64,000 nucleotides of DNA from Anoplopoma fimbria (Eukaryota > Chordata > Actinopteri > Perciformes > Anoplopomatidae): contig NC_072470.1 in the NCBI RefSeq assembly GCF_027596085.1, positions 7,051,787 to 7,115,786 of the forward strand. The letters are read 5' to 3'. Below, piece after piece: positions 24,088 through 36,400 of the stretch (within the stretch, counting starts at the first letter, position 1; every line of letters begins with the position of its first letter). The notes under the pieces were generated by a model. The model ran no database searches and was not told where the DNA came from. It was given only the letters and a program-made list of their open reading frames with translations. The translations under genes were made by a program, and so were the position numbers.

Positions 24088-25862
24088 ATTTGTCGGTTTT
24101 TTTCCTCCCTAAATCCATACGTGATACCTTTCTATGTGAAGTGCATCACTTCCACAGCTGGTGTGAGTCTGCCATCGTTTGACATTATTACACCTGCTGG
24201 CATAACGGGAGTGCTTCAATTAAAGGTCAACAGTTGGGGATTGGTAAGGGTGACGTATGTATTTAAAAAGGTCAAAGGTGCTGACAAACACACTGCTGTT
24301 TAGTCCAAGTGATATTAAACATGGCACACTTATACAAATGACTGTAATTGTGCCTAGTGGAGGCCTTTACACACACAGCGGGTGACACAAAATAGGAAAT
24401 ACTCACCTGCGAAAGTGGTACATTTAAGGATTTTATTGTGAAAGGTAAGAACGGAAGGAGTGGATCTGGCCTGCGCTGGCTTTGTCGAGATTGAAAAGAG
24501 TAATAAAGTTTGCCGTCTTGGTTTTGACCAAAGAGACTTAGTGTTGTTTCATAAAAATGATGAAACGATACTCAACCAGTTCAGCACAACGTGATTTTTT
24601 TTTTTAAATTCATAGTGGGAAAGCTCAGAAAAATCGACCTCATTTGGCAATTTTTCTGCATTATGATGCCATTCTGTAGAGTGCCCTGATTTATAGTAGA
24701 AATTGCTCTTAATTCAAATTTGAATTGTATTCAATATTGTCGTCTATTGACTTTTAGTGGTATTGCATCATGATGGTTTGCTTATATTGTTGTGTCTTAA
24801 GTACAGTTTTCTATGTTTTGTGGAACATTGACACACTATGAGGTAGTTCATTTTTGTTATATGCTTGTAAAGACTCTGTTCTTTAATAATGTTTTATTAG
24901 TTAAACAATGAATTGATCATAGATGGAAAATAAAATGGATTATTTGATTTAATGTGAAATGTGAAAATGCTCACATTGCTATTGGTTTAAAACATTTAAA
25001 TAATAGTGCTCATGGTGGTTTTTAAAAGTCCTCAAAGTGCTGAGAAAAGTATGATATTGGAATTCAAATTAGGCAAACTCTATCTGCTGACGAAGATCAC
25101 GTGATTTGACTGAAACCCTCTGATTGGCGAGCTGCTTCATCCGTGCTCGTCTCTCACTCGGTTTCATCAGCGGCCCGTCGGAGCGTCCCCCGTCTGCTAA
25201 ATAAGCCCGGACAAATGGCGGCGCCCTTCAGACCTTCCCTCCGCAGAGGGTGACCGCCCGCCTCGGGTGAAGTCTCTGCCTTTTTAACGTAGCCTCGGGG
25301 GGGCGCTGCGACCCGCCGACAGTGGAACTCACTTCACTGCTGCTCTCTCTCTCTCTCATCCACGCAGAACAAAGAGGATAACCTGGTCAGGGGTTCAGAC
25401 GTCTTGATCAAACAAGGAAGTTGAGAGTACGCTTTCTCAATTTAATAAAACAAACATTATGATTCCATGCAGAAAGTGGAGGGTTTTCTCTCAAGTTTCT
25501 CATCCTCGGGAAGTTGATCTCGGCATTAATTCTGCTGTGCACAGCTCATGCTTGAGCTCACACTTGGTCCTGTGCGAGGATTAGACTTATTATAGTGCGA
25601 TTCCAAACCGAGTTAATCAGGAGGTCAGGGTTTGACGGATATAGCTTGTGACTAACATCCTCTGAGAGTGTCGCTCCAGCGTGACTCCATCTCCATCCCA
25701 TTCTGGAACCCACCAGCCCTGCTGTGGCGCTGACACCACCCGTCTGTCCCCGACCGTCCCGTCAGTCACTCAGGATCAACGTTTAGTTGTCGCCAAGTCT
25801 CCCAGTGACATCGCAGCACCACCGCCACCACCCCTCCGTTAAATTAAAGGACATGAAAGCCG

Positions 25863-25889
25863 CCCCCCCCCCCCCCTTTTTTTTTTTTT
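25863..25889. repeat. Poly(C) then poly(T)
   Basis: About 14 C followed by 13 T. Confidence 0.95.
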
Positions 25890-25920
25890 GATGCTCTGTT
25901 TACAAATCCGCATACAACAC

Positions 25921-25939
25921 GATATATATATATATATAT
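25921..25939. repeat. (AT)n microsatellite
   Basis: Short AT run. Confidence 0.95.
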
Positions 25940-28818
25940 CCCCTCGCCACCGATCCTCTGTTGGCGGCGCCGAAGCAATCCGACAGCCAAGCAAGCCAAT
26001 TAGCGCCGTCCGTTCCGCTCTCGTCCTATCGCGGAGCAGCAGGATGTGCAGGGTGGAGAGGTAGTCACTGGTGGGCTGTGCTCTGCAGAAGAAAAAAAAC
26101 CCAAAGCCTTGTTGTCACACCGCGAGATGTTTTGGGATGGATTACCGCTGTCATTTGCACACTCCTCGCTCCCTTTTTTTCCTTGGGCACTTGCTCCCTT
26201 CCTCTTTTAGCTTCACGATGAGCCCCCCCCCCCCTCCCCCTTCCTCGTTTCCTGACCTCAATCATCTCTCTTATTCCTTGAATGAACCCATTGATTTACT
26301 GATCTGCGTTAGACAAAGATGAGCTCTGAAGTCCCACTTGAGTTCACACAAGTTGGTGATTATCTATGATTAAGAGTGCTAATATGAGCTGTGAGGTCCC
26401 AGAGACCTCCTGCCAATTAAACAAGAACGAGGCGCGATGTTCCCCGGATTCCTTCAGCGTGAGGTTTTCTGTCGTCGGGGGCTCTCTTTTCTTTGTCTGC
26501 GCAGGAACGGCCCTGGAAAAGATTGACAATATGAGAAAATGCGTGATTGTGACTTTGAACACCAGCAAGGAAAGGAAAGGAAAGGTGAGGAAGGGAAGGA
26601 CGGATGTAGTTCCCCCGGGTTGTCAAAAGTGTTCCCCGAAATCCCTGTGACATGTTTGTGCGGGCGTCTTAGCCGTGACTCTAATCTGTGACGGGGCTAA
26701 TTTGGAGGTGCATTACCTAATCCCACCGTCGGTTAACGCGCTGCAGGTGGATTTCTTTGATCCGCCGTGTCATCTGGCATTTAAGGGATCCGTTAGCTGC
26801 GCTGATGTGGAAAATCAGAGCCGGAGTCTTCAAGAGAGTATTTATTAATGTTGGTATTCTCTTTTGTAAAATATGCATAAGGCCATACATTTTGCACATT
26901 ATCGCTCTCTCTCTCTCTCACTTCATCTCCATTCATGTCTTTATCTTCGCATTAATAATACATGCCCAAACCACAAATCACTTTCCTTGCAACACTTGGC
27001 ACGTACGGGGGCCACGCGGCCCGCGGCTCGCTAATCAGGGCCGCGTTAAATACACCTTCACAGGGAAGGTAAAGCATCACAGACCCCGTTTCATGTACTT
27101 GTACGTGATGGTCGGAGGTTGGAATGATGAAATGGAGACGGCAATCATGCAAATCCCTCAGAGGGTTAATGTCACCTCCCTTTTTTCTTCGCTCTAACCT
27201 GCAATTAGAGGAAAAGGAGAGTTGCTTTTATCTGTGCGTGCATTTCCTCAAACTGCATCATTGTTATTTGAAGCCATTATGGCTCTCAAAGTTTATCCGT
27301 TATTATAATTCCTAACTTGTTCTTTTCCCATCAAACCTCTCAACCCCAGAAATGTGCTTTGACATTGAAGTAGTGTTAACAGCACCCACTGAGAGGAAGT
27401 AGTCTTAAAATGCTCTTTTCATAATTCAGATTTGTGCACAATTTGCTCCCCGCGACACTCCCGCCGCCCTAAATATAAAAAACTGCCAAGTATTCTCCCA
27501 GTCGTTGGGAAATGAGCTTCCGCATAGCAGAAAAAACCGCCTCCTTCAACCCTCTATTGAGGCATAATTCTAATTTACAACTTCGCCGTGGAGGCAAAAA
27601 CAGTCGCGGGCGCTATCGCCGACGGCAGCCGCCGGGAAAAACAAATTAACTTTTTTTTTTTTTTTTTTTCCTCCCTCCAATCCGGCGCGATGGCCAGCTT
27701 CCCTGAAAATGATGTGCGGGTTTATTGGTGTTGATGCGAGCTGTCAGTCAAATATCAGAGGGATGGGGGAATTGACAGCGGAGATGATGAGGAAATCCTC
27801 ATGCATATATATCAGCTGATAAAGGGGCAGTCACAACATTCCTCCCCCTCCCCTCCCTTCTCTCTCCCTCTCTACATCACTCACGCCTCCCCCCCATCCT
27901 TGAAATCATCCCCTTCTCTTCTCACCCTGAAAAGGCCCTTGATGTTCCTCGTCTTTCATGCCATGGCTACACCTGCCTCCCTTTCCTCCTCTTCCGCCAC
28001 ACCATTTGGCTCTGAGCGCTCACTTATTTTACAGCGGGGATGCCGAATCGCTCCTCCGCATTTTTCCGGACCGTGACGTGACTCCGCCGGAGCTGCGAAA
28101 CAGAATTAATTACTTTATTCATAGGCTTCAAACAAACTTGTGTACCTCCAGCCCTCCAGACTTCACCAGGAAGTTATGGAGGTCTATACTGTCCAATCAT
28201 ACGCTCTCTTGTCTAACTTCTTTAGCCAGCCACATCATCTATTACACAGGGATGTGAGGAGCAATCTTCAGGAACGGTAATCACTCGCTAATGTCCTCTA
28301 GAGTTTTTCCAGTAGCTGTCACATTTTTCAAACGGCACGGAACTCATTTAGAATTGTTTTTTTTTTCTTCTTTTTTTTCATTTCCAACCGGTAACGTCTG
28401 CGCCTCATCCAGCTGAGGAACACGATACCCACATTTTGTGCAGTGAATTATTTTCCCCATAATAAGCTAATTATCAAATGAGACGGTTTGAGCCGGGACT
28501 CCCATTTGCGTCGATCAGTCTCCCGATCCATCAGCTCCGATCGAGTTATGACGTTTTTCGGATTGATCCCGAGGCGCAGACACATTCGTATCGTCCAGAC
28601 GGCCCATCACTCACCGGCCAATTAAAGGTCTTCATGTGGCCACAGGAAACAGTCATGACCAATTAGCATTTGATCTCATACATACTCGGCGGGGCGCCAG
28701 GAAGCGATTACACCTCCGATGGCGGCCGTGTTCCCGTACAGTCATCTTCACGTCGCGTGTGATGGATGGGCTTCCTCTGTCATTTAATGTCTAATGGCAC
28801 ACACATGCAAGAGAGCAG

Positions 28819-28880
28819 ACACACACACACACACACACACATTCTCATGCATCTCCCACCAAAACACACACACACACACA
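28819..28880. repeat. Two short (CA)n runs
   Basis: CA at about 28819-28841 and 28864-28880, separated by unique sequence. Confidence 0.95.
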
Positions 28881-29231
28881 GAGAGCGTGACCTCGGCTTC
28901 TTCCAGACGGAGAAGGTTAAGTGTTTCTTGTCCGAGGATGTGTGGAGGGGCCCCCGAGAAGCCAAGAGTCTAACCTTTCCCAGTCTGCCAATGGCTCTCA
29001 TCTGGAGCCGCACTGACCTGGCCTCCCCCCGCCAGCTGGGAGAACAGAATTTTTTTTTAAAAAAGGTTTAGGGTATGAAAATACTTTATCCTGCTCGATC
29101 CTAACCTATCCACCATGCATTAAAAATGCACGTATGCAAATTAATTAATTAATAATGTCGACGAATTTACCCTTTTTAAATAGGAAATCTTCCCCAAGTC
29201 ACACCAACCAAACAGCTTCCAGGCTTTTGGT

Positions 29232-29413
<182 letters not shown>

Positions 29414-29599
29414 CAGTGGTCTCGTTTAAATATTAATGCCCTCCCTGACAGAAGTGGGCGCAGAAGAGGAAAGACGAGACAAATTGCCGGTGGCGAGAGA
29501 TTTTTGCATGCTTGTTGCTGAAATATGACACAAAATGGGGATGCAAACAATTAAAGGGAGGCCCATATTTCAGCAGGCGGCCCCCGGACGGCACAACAG

Positions 29600-29958
29600 A
29601 ACCCTCTCTCACCCCATTTGCTCTTTCTCTCTCTTTCCTCCCTGCTCCACTCCTCTGTTCTCCTTCCCTCTCTATCACTTGTCTTTTTTTTCTCCACTTT
29701 ATCTCCCCTTTCATGTCTCTGTCTTCTCTTTCTCTACTACTTTTTTCTCCCTTCCTCCTCTCTTCCCTTTTTCTTCTTTCTTCTTCTATCATTCAGCCAC
29801 ACACCTTGTTCTCCCTTTCTCCAACTCTCTCCTTCCTGCCTCCTTCTCTTTTCCTCTTCTTCCTTTTCCCTTTACCTCCTTCTTTTCCTATTTCCTTTTC
29901 CTGGCACCCTCCCCCCTCCTTTTTCCTCTCTTCCCTCCACCCCTCTCTCTTTTGTCAG
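29600..29958. repeat. Long polypyrimidine tract
   Basis: About 360 nt almost free of purines on the plus strand, ending TTTTGTCAG. Confidence 0.9.
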
Positions 29959-30098
29959 ACTGGAGTACCAGTACTTGGGGGACTGGCCAGGCGTTGATTA
30001 AGAAGAGCTTTCCATATCAGCTTTCTGTTCCCCTGAGAACAACCTGCTGTGCATTCATATCTGTGTGTCTGTCTGCCTCCATCTTTCCTCCTCCAGTT

Positions 30099-30102
<4 letters not shown>

Positions 30103-30129
<27 letters not shown>
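30103..30129. repeat. Poly(A), 27 bp
   Basis: No clear retrocopy upstream. Confidence 0.97.
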
Positions 30130-30131
<2 letters not shown>

Positions 30132-30565
30132 AAACTGATTCCTCCCCTTTTGACCTTTTATGTATTCGCAGCAGATCTTCTCATGCACTTGCTCCGTCCT
30201 TCTGCGGAATTAAATATGAAAATACGAACTAACGGATGAATCATCCACCCGCGTCTTCCTCCCTTAATTATTAATGCGTTCTAAGTGAAGCTCTTTTAAC
30301 TACGATTAGCGCCGAGCAGATCTCTCACACTCTCCTCTCCTTCTTTCTTTCTTTCTTTTTTTTTTTTTTCCCCCAGTCCTATCGCTGCTTATATCCGCCA
30401 TTAACAGGAGCTGATTCGGGCCAAATTGCGGGTGTGAGACACAAAGAGCATCATGGACAGGAAGTCTGAAAAATAGATTTTAATTATGCCCAGTGGGGGG
30501 GGAAACTCCAGACCTGCTGGCTGTTTTCATTATCGAACAGAGGGCGGGGAGATGCCAGGATTGGC

Positions 30566-30584
30566 TGACATGCGCTGTCAATCA
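30566..30584. promoter_or_regulatory. Palindromic TGACA/TGTCA with PBX-MEIS-like site
   Basis: TGACA-TGCGC-TGTCA overlaps CTGTCAATCA (30575-30584), whose reverse complement TGATTGACAG is the classical PBX-MEIS/PREP site. Confidence 0.3.
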
Positions 30585-30857
30585 AAGCTCTCAGCGACCC
30601 GGCTTGACCTTGTTGTTGTTTTCGGGGGTTGACAGTCTACTTGTAGCCTGATCCTCGGTTCCACCAGGAAACCACGCCGTTTTTTTGTTTTTTTGTTTTT
30701 TTTAAAGAGCACTTGTTGTCTATTTTTGGCCTCCGGTGTCATTCTGTCTATTTTCGAGCCGGGGAATATTTTCCGACTCGTCTCACCGTGAAGTAGCGCC
30801 CGCGATGCCAGAACATGAGAAGGAGGCCCCGTGTTACATCACAGCTCTCTATAGTGT

Positions 30858-30860
<3 letters not shown>

Positions 30861-30896
<36 letters not shown>
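30861..30896. repeat. (TC)n microsatellite
   Basis: 36 bp. Confidence 0.97.
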
Positions 30897-30899
<3 letters not shown>

Positions 30900-31905
30900 G
30901 CTCCTCGGTTTGTTTTCTCTCTCTCACCCTCCCTCCATCCGTCTCCCTTTTTCCTCCCTCTTTCCTGCGAGAAGCCCCACCGAGATGTGAGCGCTCCTCT
31001 CCAAATACATACAGAGCAATCTAATTACCGCGATAACATTTCTGCTTGGCTGATTAACTGTTCTCCCCCGTGCCTCCGAACGCCGCCGCATCGCTTCTAT
31101 ATATTCCTAAGCTCCTTATTCCTCCCCAGCCGAGCTGCACTTTCACGGGAGCTTTGGCTCACCCATCCTTCTCTCCTCTCTTTCTCTCACTTTCTCTTTT
31201 ACTTCCTCTCTTTTCTTCCTATTCTTCCCGTCTCCCGTTTATTCTCCAAGGCAGACGGTCTGTTGTAGCCAGCGCTCATTTAAATCATTTCTTGTTCTTT
31301 TTTTATCGTTTTTTTTTTGGGGGGGGTTTCACCCTCTCTGCTTCTTTTTGCCTCTCTATCTCACGTTCATTCATTCCCCAAAACAAATGGGATATTTTGC
31401 CAGTTTTCTCTCTTTTTCTTCTTCCGTTTCCATAAAACACATCGAGACTGTTGCAAGAAATCTCTGTGTTCCGCCTCTGCTGTGATTTAAGTCTGGAGCA
31501 TCACACCATTAAGGCTTCTCCAATCATGTTTTTGTCTTTTATCACGTTAGAAATATTTTTAAAAATGGCAAATTTTACACCCCAAGGCTATGTTTCATGC
31601 TTTCCTCTCCTCGAGGACGTTACTATTTGCGTTAAAGTTAAGATCATGGCAGAAAAAAAAACATACAGCAGTTTCTCTAAAGGAATACAGGGGGGGGGTC
31701 AGGATGCACCCATGAATGTGTGGATGAGAGAAACTATACCAGCGTTTTAAAACAGAAGTGTGTTTTAGCCTCTTGACATCGGCTCTTTGTACGATTTGAG
31801 GATCACTTTTAAGATCTTTCTCATCACTTTTAAGGCATTTTTTTGTATGTAGCTTAAGATGCTAAACCAGCTATGTCGTTCTGTGTTTCACTTCCTCTCG
31901 AGCTT

Positions 31906-32045
<140 letters not shown>

Positions 32046-32158
32046 TCACCTCAAACACCGTACGCCAAGGTGTTCACGAGTTTCGTCAAGTCTGCGAGCA
32101 TGTGAGCTCACACATACGATGCACACATGTCAATTAAATCCTGAAAACACGACTCCCT

Positions 32159-32159
<1 letters not shown>

Positions 32160-32214
<55 letters not shown>
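32160..32214. repeat. (CA)n microsatellite
   Basis: 55 bp; complementary in the transcript to the array 120 nt upstream. Confidence 0.99.
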
Positions 32215-32216
<2 letters not shown>

Positions 32217-32531
32217 TTTCAGACAGCGTTCTCGCATCCCTCGTTATGTCCCACCTTACCACCCACTGGTTCCACGCTGCAACCAGATAGGAAAAGCTTA
32301 TTAAGGCGACGCACACTCAAACTCACACTGCTCAGAGTTGTTGTCACAATTGCCGTTTAAAAAAAGCAAATGCTACAAGAAGCGGAAAGACGTGATTTCC
32401 TGAAAGATGTCACGGCCTTTAGTCTGCAGAGATGAAACGCTGGGTTTCGTGTCTGCAGCCGTCTGATGCGGTTTGTTAAGAAAATGTTCCGTAATAGATA
32501 AGTTTGTTCTAACGGAGTGAGTTTGTCTGGA

Positions 32532-32543
32532 GGGGGGGGGGGG
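32532..32543. repeat. Poly(G), 12 bp
   Basis: Pure G run. Confidence 0.95.
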
Positions 32544-33281
32544 CTAATTGCACGGGTCAGGTTGGTGACTTCAGCACCCTGGCTGACTGTGATCTCCTTG
32601 TTGCATATAGAGCCTCATTAGAGCACAGCTAACTGAGCGCAGGGCACGCTCCCCCCACCCCTCCCCTACCCCACCCCTCTCCTAAAGTAATGAGAATGAC
32701 GGTAGCTGTAGTAATTACAGTCAGTCCAGTTTCTTAGCAGCCGCTAAGAGAGCTTCCGGTACTACTGGCTGGCTGTCCAAAGCAGCAGTAGTTGAGCGGT
32801 ATTCATCGTCCATGATCGCCGACTTCAGTTTCTCACAGGGAATTCGAGAGAGGAAGAGGAAGAGGAAAATTGAAGAAGAAAATTGATCAAATTAGTTCTT
32901 TTACACTTCCTTATGAATTTGAATTGTGCTTCAAAATGGCGCAATAAACTCTAAATCACCCATAAACAGTTATTTATCGTGACAAACATTACCAGCAGGG
33001 AACTCTCACTCCCAGAGTTCAATGCAAAAAACCAACACTCGTGTCCTCTCAGGATGAGGGGACGCCGGGGCGACGCCGGGCTAATGATGACAGCGACGCG
33101 CCAATAATGGTTCCCAGTAGCTCCAGTGGCAGTGGGGAGTGTATTAAATGGGACACCAGAGCGGGCCCGACTCACCCAGACCCCCTAATGAGCGTTTGAT
33201 GGAGTGGGTTTGTAGGTAGATAATGCCAAGTTAATGAGATGTCCTACTCCTTGAGACTGTTTGCAGTTCCCCATAGAGTAA

Positions 33282-33411
<130 letters not shown>

Positions 33412-34030
33412 CCCATGTTGATGTATGCTGCTGTCGTGTGCGGCCGCTTACACCTGCATTGTGTGTCTAGATTGCTGTGTGTAGTTATTAAGGTGTTTGT
33501 GCATCCGCTTACCTCTCCACGGTTCTGTCATTTCTTTCTATTTTCTATTTTCTAATTCTTTTTTTTTTTTATCCAGCAAAGAAATCGGGCACTTGACAGG
33601 AAATTAACTGTCAGATTTCTGAAAGAGTGACAGAGCAGAAACTGTCCTCAGAAGAGACAGAAATTAATAAAGAACAGAGAGAGAGTAATGAAAAAAAAAG
33701 AATATAGACAGACCGAGAGAGAGAGAGAAGAGAGAAAGAAAGAGACGTCGTTAACAAACAGTTGGCTCACCGCAGTGGGAAAAAGATGGGAGTTTTTTTG
33801 CAAAGAAGAAGGGGATAAGATAATGGGAGAACGGGGGATAACCGCCTCCCTCATGGCAGGTACATGTCTCTAATTGGGAGTCCCACACCCATTCTGCATC
33901 CCCCTTCTCTTTCCTTCCATCTACTCCACAGACAATGCAGTGGGAAAAGGAGGCTTTCCTAATTAAGGCAGTTATAATGATGGGTCCAACTGTGGACCTC
34001 TGCCCCCTTTGAATGTTGATTAAGGTGCTC

Positions 34031-34080
34031 TGTGTGTGTGTGTGTGTGTGTGTGGGGGTGGGTGTGTTTGTGTGTGTGGG
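34031..34080. repeat. (GT)n, G-interrupted
   Basis: 50 bp with GGGGG and GGG breaks. Confidence 0.95.
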
Positions 34081-34906
34081 CGTGGTGAATCTACCAGGCA
34101 TCTAAGCCAAGAAAAACCTTAGCTTTTTTTTGATAATCATATATATATATATATCTATTGACGCACACTAAGATAAATAGTGCAGATATTTCCTTTTTTA
34201 TACATAACCGAACTCTATATGCTCATCAGGGAAGTAATTGGTAGTCTGTTTGCGTCTCCCGCCTAATGTGGGAGTGCGTGGAAAATCAAAATAGTTCCGA
34301 GAAGAGAGAGAATCTGTAGAAACAAAAAAGAAAAAAAAGCCGCTGAGGCAGCGCCCACACTGTTTCTTTTCTGCGGCGAGTGATCTCCAGGAAGCGAGGT
34401 GGAGAGACATCATGGCAACATGGGCTGAAGACGAAATACAAATGAAAGGAAGGATGTTAGAGATGACACATTTAAAGTTGATAAAAAATGGCTCAAAGAT
34501 CAGGATGTAACTGTACTGGTTGTATTAAACTGTGCATATAGTCTGAGAAAATACAAATATAAAGTGACTATTAGCTGTTTTTAAAAAATAAAAAAGATGT
34601 CACCTCTCTGCGCCGTCTTCACAGCGAAACATAAGCAGTGTGAATATCTGCTCGGCTGTTAAAACACACAGGTATAAGTGAGGTGACTGGATTAGCTCAT
34701 AAACAACACTAATTGGTTTGCAGCACTCGCGGCAGGTCGGCGTGGCCTCCCTGTCCAGCTCTCTCACCTCACCGCCGATTCTGATGCTTCTGGGCCGGGG
34801 GGAGCCGGCGGGGTTGCCATTCAGGCCACGTATCTGCCTGTAGCAGCAACGAGCGAGAGCCTCGCTGTTAATGAGATAAACACAGACATTAGATTGGCTC
34901 AGCAGG

Positions 34907-34998
34907 AGAGAGAGAGAGGAGAGAGAGAGACAAAAAATGAAGAAGTACGGTTGGTTGGGTGAGACGGAGGAGGCGAGAGAGAGAGAGAGAGAGAGGGT
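34907..34998. repeat. (GA)n-rich blocks
   Basis: Two GA runs separated by about 45 nt. Confidence 0.9.
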
Positions 34999-35144
34999 GA
35001 GAAAGACGATGTGAGAGATATAGAAGAATATTAAATATTTAGAGGAAAAGACTTGCTAAAAAAAATTTGAAAGTGTGAAGTGGAGCTTCATTAAAACTGG
35101 AACAAAGGTGACGAGTATATTTTTAAAAGAATAAGAGCTCAGGA

Positions 35145-35165
35145 ATGATGATGATGATGATGATG
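35145..35165. repeat. (GAT)n microsatellite
   Basis: About seven units. Confidence 0.95.
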
Positions 35166-35273
35166 GTCGTTATGGCAAAGTTGATAAGAAAAACATGGCA
35201 CACTATTTTATTGGACAAAATGTTAAAATATTCATGCTCCATATGCAGTGAGACAACTAGACCCCTTTTTCAT

Positions 35274-35274
<1 letters not shown>

Positions 35275-35343
<69 letters not shown>
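35275..35343. repeat. (CA)n microsatellite
   Basis: 69 bp, upstream of exon G. Confidence 0.99.
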
Positions 35344-35345
<2 letters not shown>

Positions 35346-35460
35346 TGGTTAGTCAGTGCCTGCTGTGACATTATAACCATATCTATCATAGAGCAGGCAA
35401 AGCCACTAATGGACACACAGAAGTGAGAATGAGTTTTCCCAGCAGTGTGCATGTATGTTG

Positions 35461-35462
<2 letters not shown>

Positions 35463-35502
<40 letters not shown>

Positions 35503-35507
35503 GCGTG
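35463..35507. repeat. (GT)n microsatellite
   Basis: 45 bp with CG steps at the end. Confidence 0.98.
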
Positions 35508-35791
35508 GTGGTCGCATGTTGTGTGAGCTAAAGAGCCACTTTCATCAAATCGTGCAAGCTCTGTTGCCTGAGTAAAGTTTTATTGTTTCAACTTAAAAGT
35601 CTGCAAAAAGATTCTCATTAATACTTCAAAATAAAAGCACATTTTTTTGCAGCCTCTGATGTTGTCTGCCTGAGGTTTTGAGATTATAAAGATGAGCAGG
35701 AAGCTCACATAATCTGAATACATTTTTGCCCTTGACAGAGCAGGTTGTTTAACACTTGTTGCATCGGTGTCTCTCCCTGTGTTGTGTCCAG

Positions 35792-35902
35792 GTTTGGTAA
35801 GAAGAAAGACGACAAGAGCAAAGATGCTGCCAAAGCGTCCAAGGGCAAACTGGAGGCCCTCAGTGAAGAGGAGCTGGACCGGAACCAGGACCAGCGGGGC
35901 AG
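35792..35902 (+). CDS. pard3b: pard3b exon G
   Basis: Acceptor GTTGTGTCCAG, donor GGCAG|GTATGA. With the split Arg it encodes FGKKKDDKSKDAAKASKGKL, then EALSEEELDRNQDQRG. It continues the basic region of exon F, then turns into an EEEL start of what is in mammals a longer charged helix. Here the helix looks about 20 residues shorter than the PARD3B sequence I remember. Flanked by phase-2 introns (111 nt). The following intron is only 84 nt and has no in-frame stop, so exons G and H form one continuous open frame if it is retained. Confidence 0.93.
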
Positions 35903-35986
35903 GTATGAATCAGACCCGTGTGGAATGAGAAGAAGAATGCATGTTTTGGTATCGTCCCCGTGTCTTAACTGCCTCCTCTCCGACAG
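35903..35986 (+). other. pard3b: Intron G-H, 84 nt and stop-free in frame
   Basis: Donor GTATGA, branchpoint-like TCTTAAC near 35963, acceptor CTCTCCGACAG. Length 84 = 28 codons with no in-frame stop, so retention adds 28 residues (Cys- and Arg-containing, unlike flanking exons). Confidence 0.85.
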
Positions 35987-36276
35987 CTACGACCCGCGTT
36001 ACGCCGAGGTCCGATCGGGCCACCTCACCCCGGACTCCGCCTCCTTCCCCGACGTGGAGGACGACGACAGCGACCCCAACTACGCCCGCATCAACAACTT
36101 CCGCCCGCCGCCCTCGCCGCAGCCGTTCGTCAGCCGCACGCCCTCCCCGGCGGCGCTGTCGGGGGGCCCAACTCGGCCAGGGCTTCCTCCGAGGAGCTGG
36201 ACGGGCTCTACGCCAAGGTCATGAAGTCCAGACCCCCGGCGGCTGTGCAGAACCAGCATCAAACACAGGCAGACAG
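35987..36276 (+). CDS. pard3b: pard3b exon H, carries a one-base frame break
   Basis: The acceptor follows a branchpoint-like TCTTAAC and CCTCCTCTCCGACAG; the donor is GACAG|GTGAGG. It reads SYDPRYAEVRSGHLTPDSAS, an acidic DVEDDDSDPNYARINNF, then the proline-rich RPPPSPQPFVSRTPSPAALS. At the G6 run 36161-36166 the frame breaks: read directly, it meets TGA at 36222-36224. In the -1 frame from 36170 it reads NSARASSEELDGLYAKVMKS and continues to the donor, restoring the family GLYAKV motif. The exon is 290 nt; 291 is needed to enter exon I in phase. A missing G (G7) is the simplest explanation: assembly error, indel allele or true pseudogenising change. Confidence 0.9.
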
Positions 36277-36356
36277 GTGAGGGAGGATTTACATCTCCTA
36301 TACTCACGAGGACCCAACTGGTTCTCTCATGACATGACCTCACAAGTGTGTTTTAA

Positions 36357-36360
<4 letters not shown>

Positions 36361-36398
<38 letters not shown>
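36361..36398. repeat. (GT)n microsatellite
   Basis: 38 bp, 85 nt after the exon H donor. Confidence 0.99.

Positions 36399-36400
<2 letters not shown>

Noticed and set aside
29959..30001. Possible exon after the long pyrimidine tract
   Set aside because: No consensus donor and no phase-compatible family-like coding sequence.
29535..30104. 189-codon frame rich in Phe/Leu/Ser/Pro
   Set aside because: A translation of the pyrimidine tract, not a membrane protein.
36080..36343. Minus-strand open frame over exon H
   Set aside because: Antisense of a GC-rich exon with no family resemblance.
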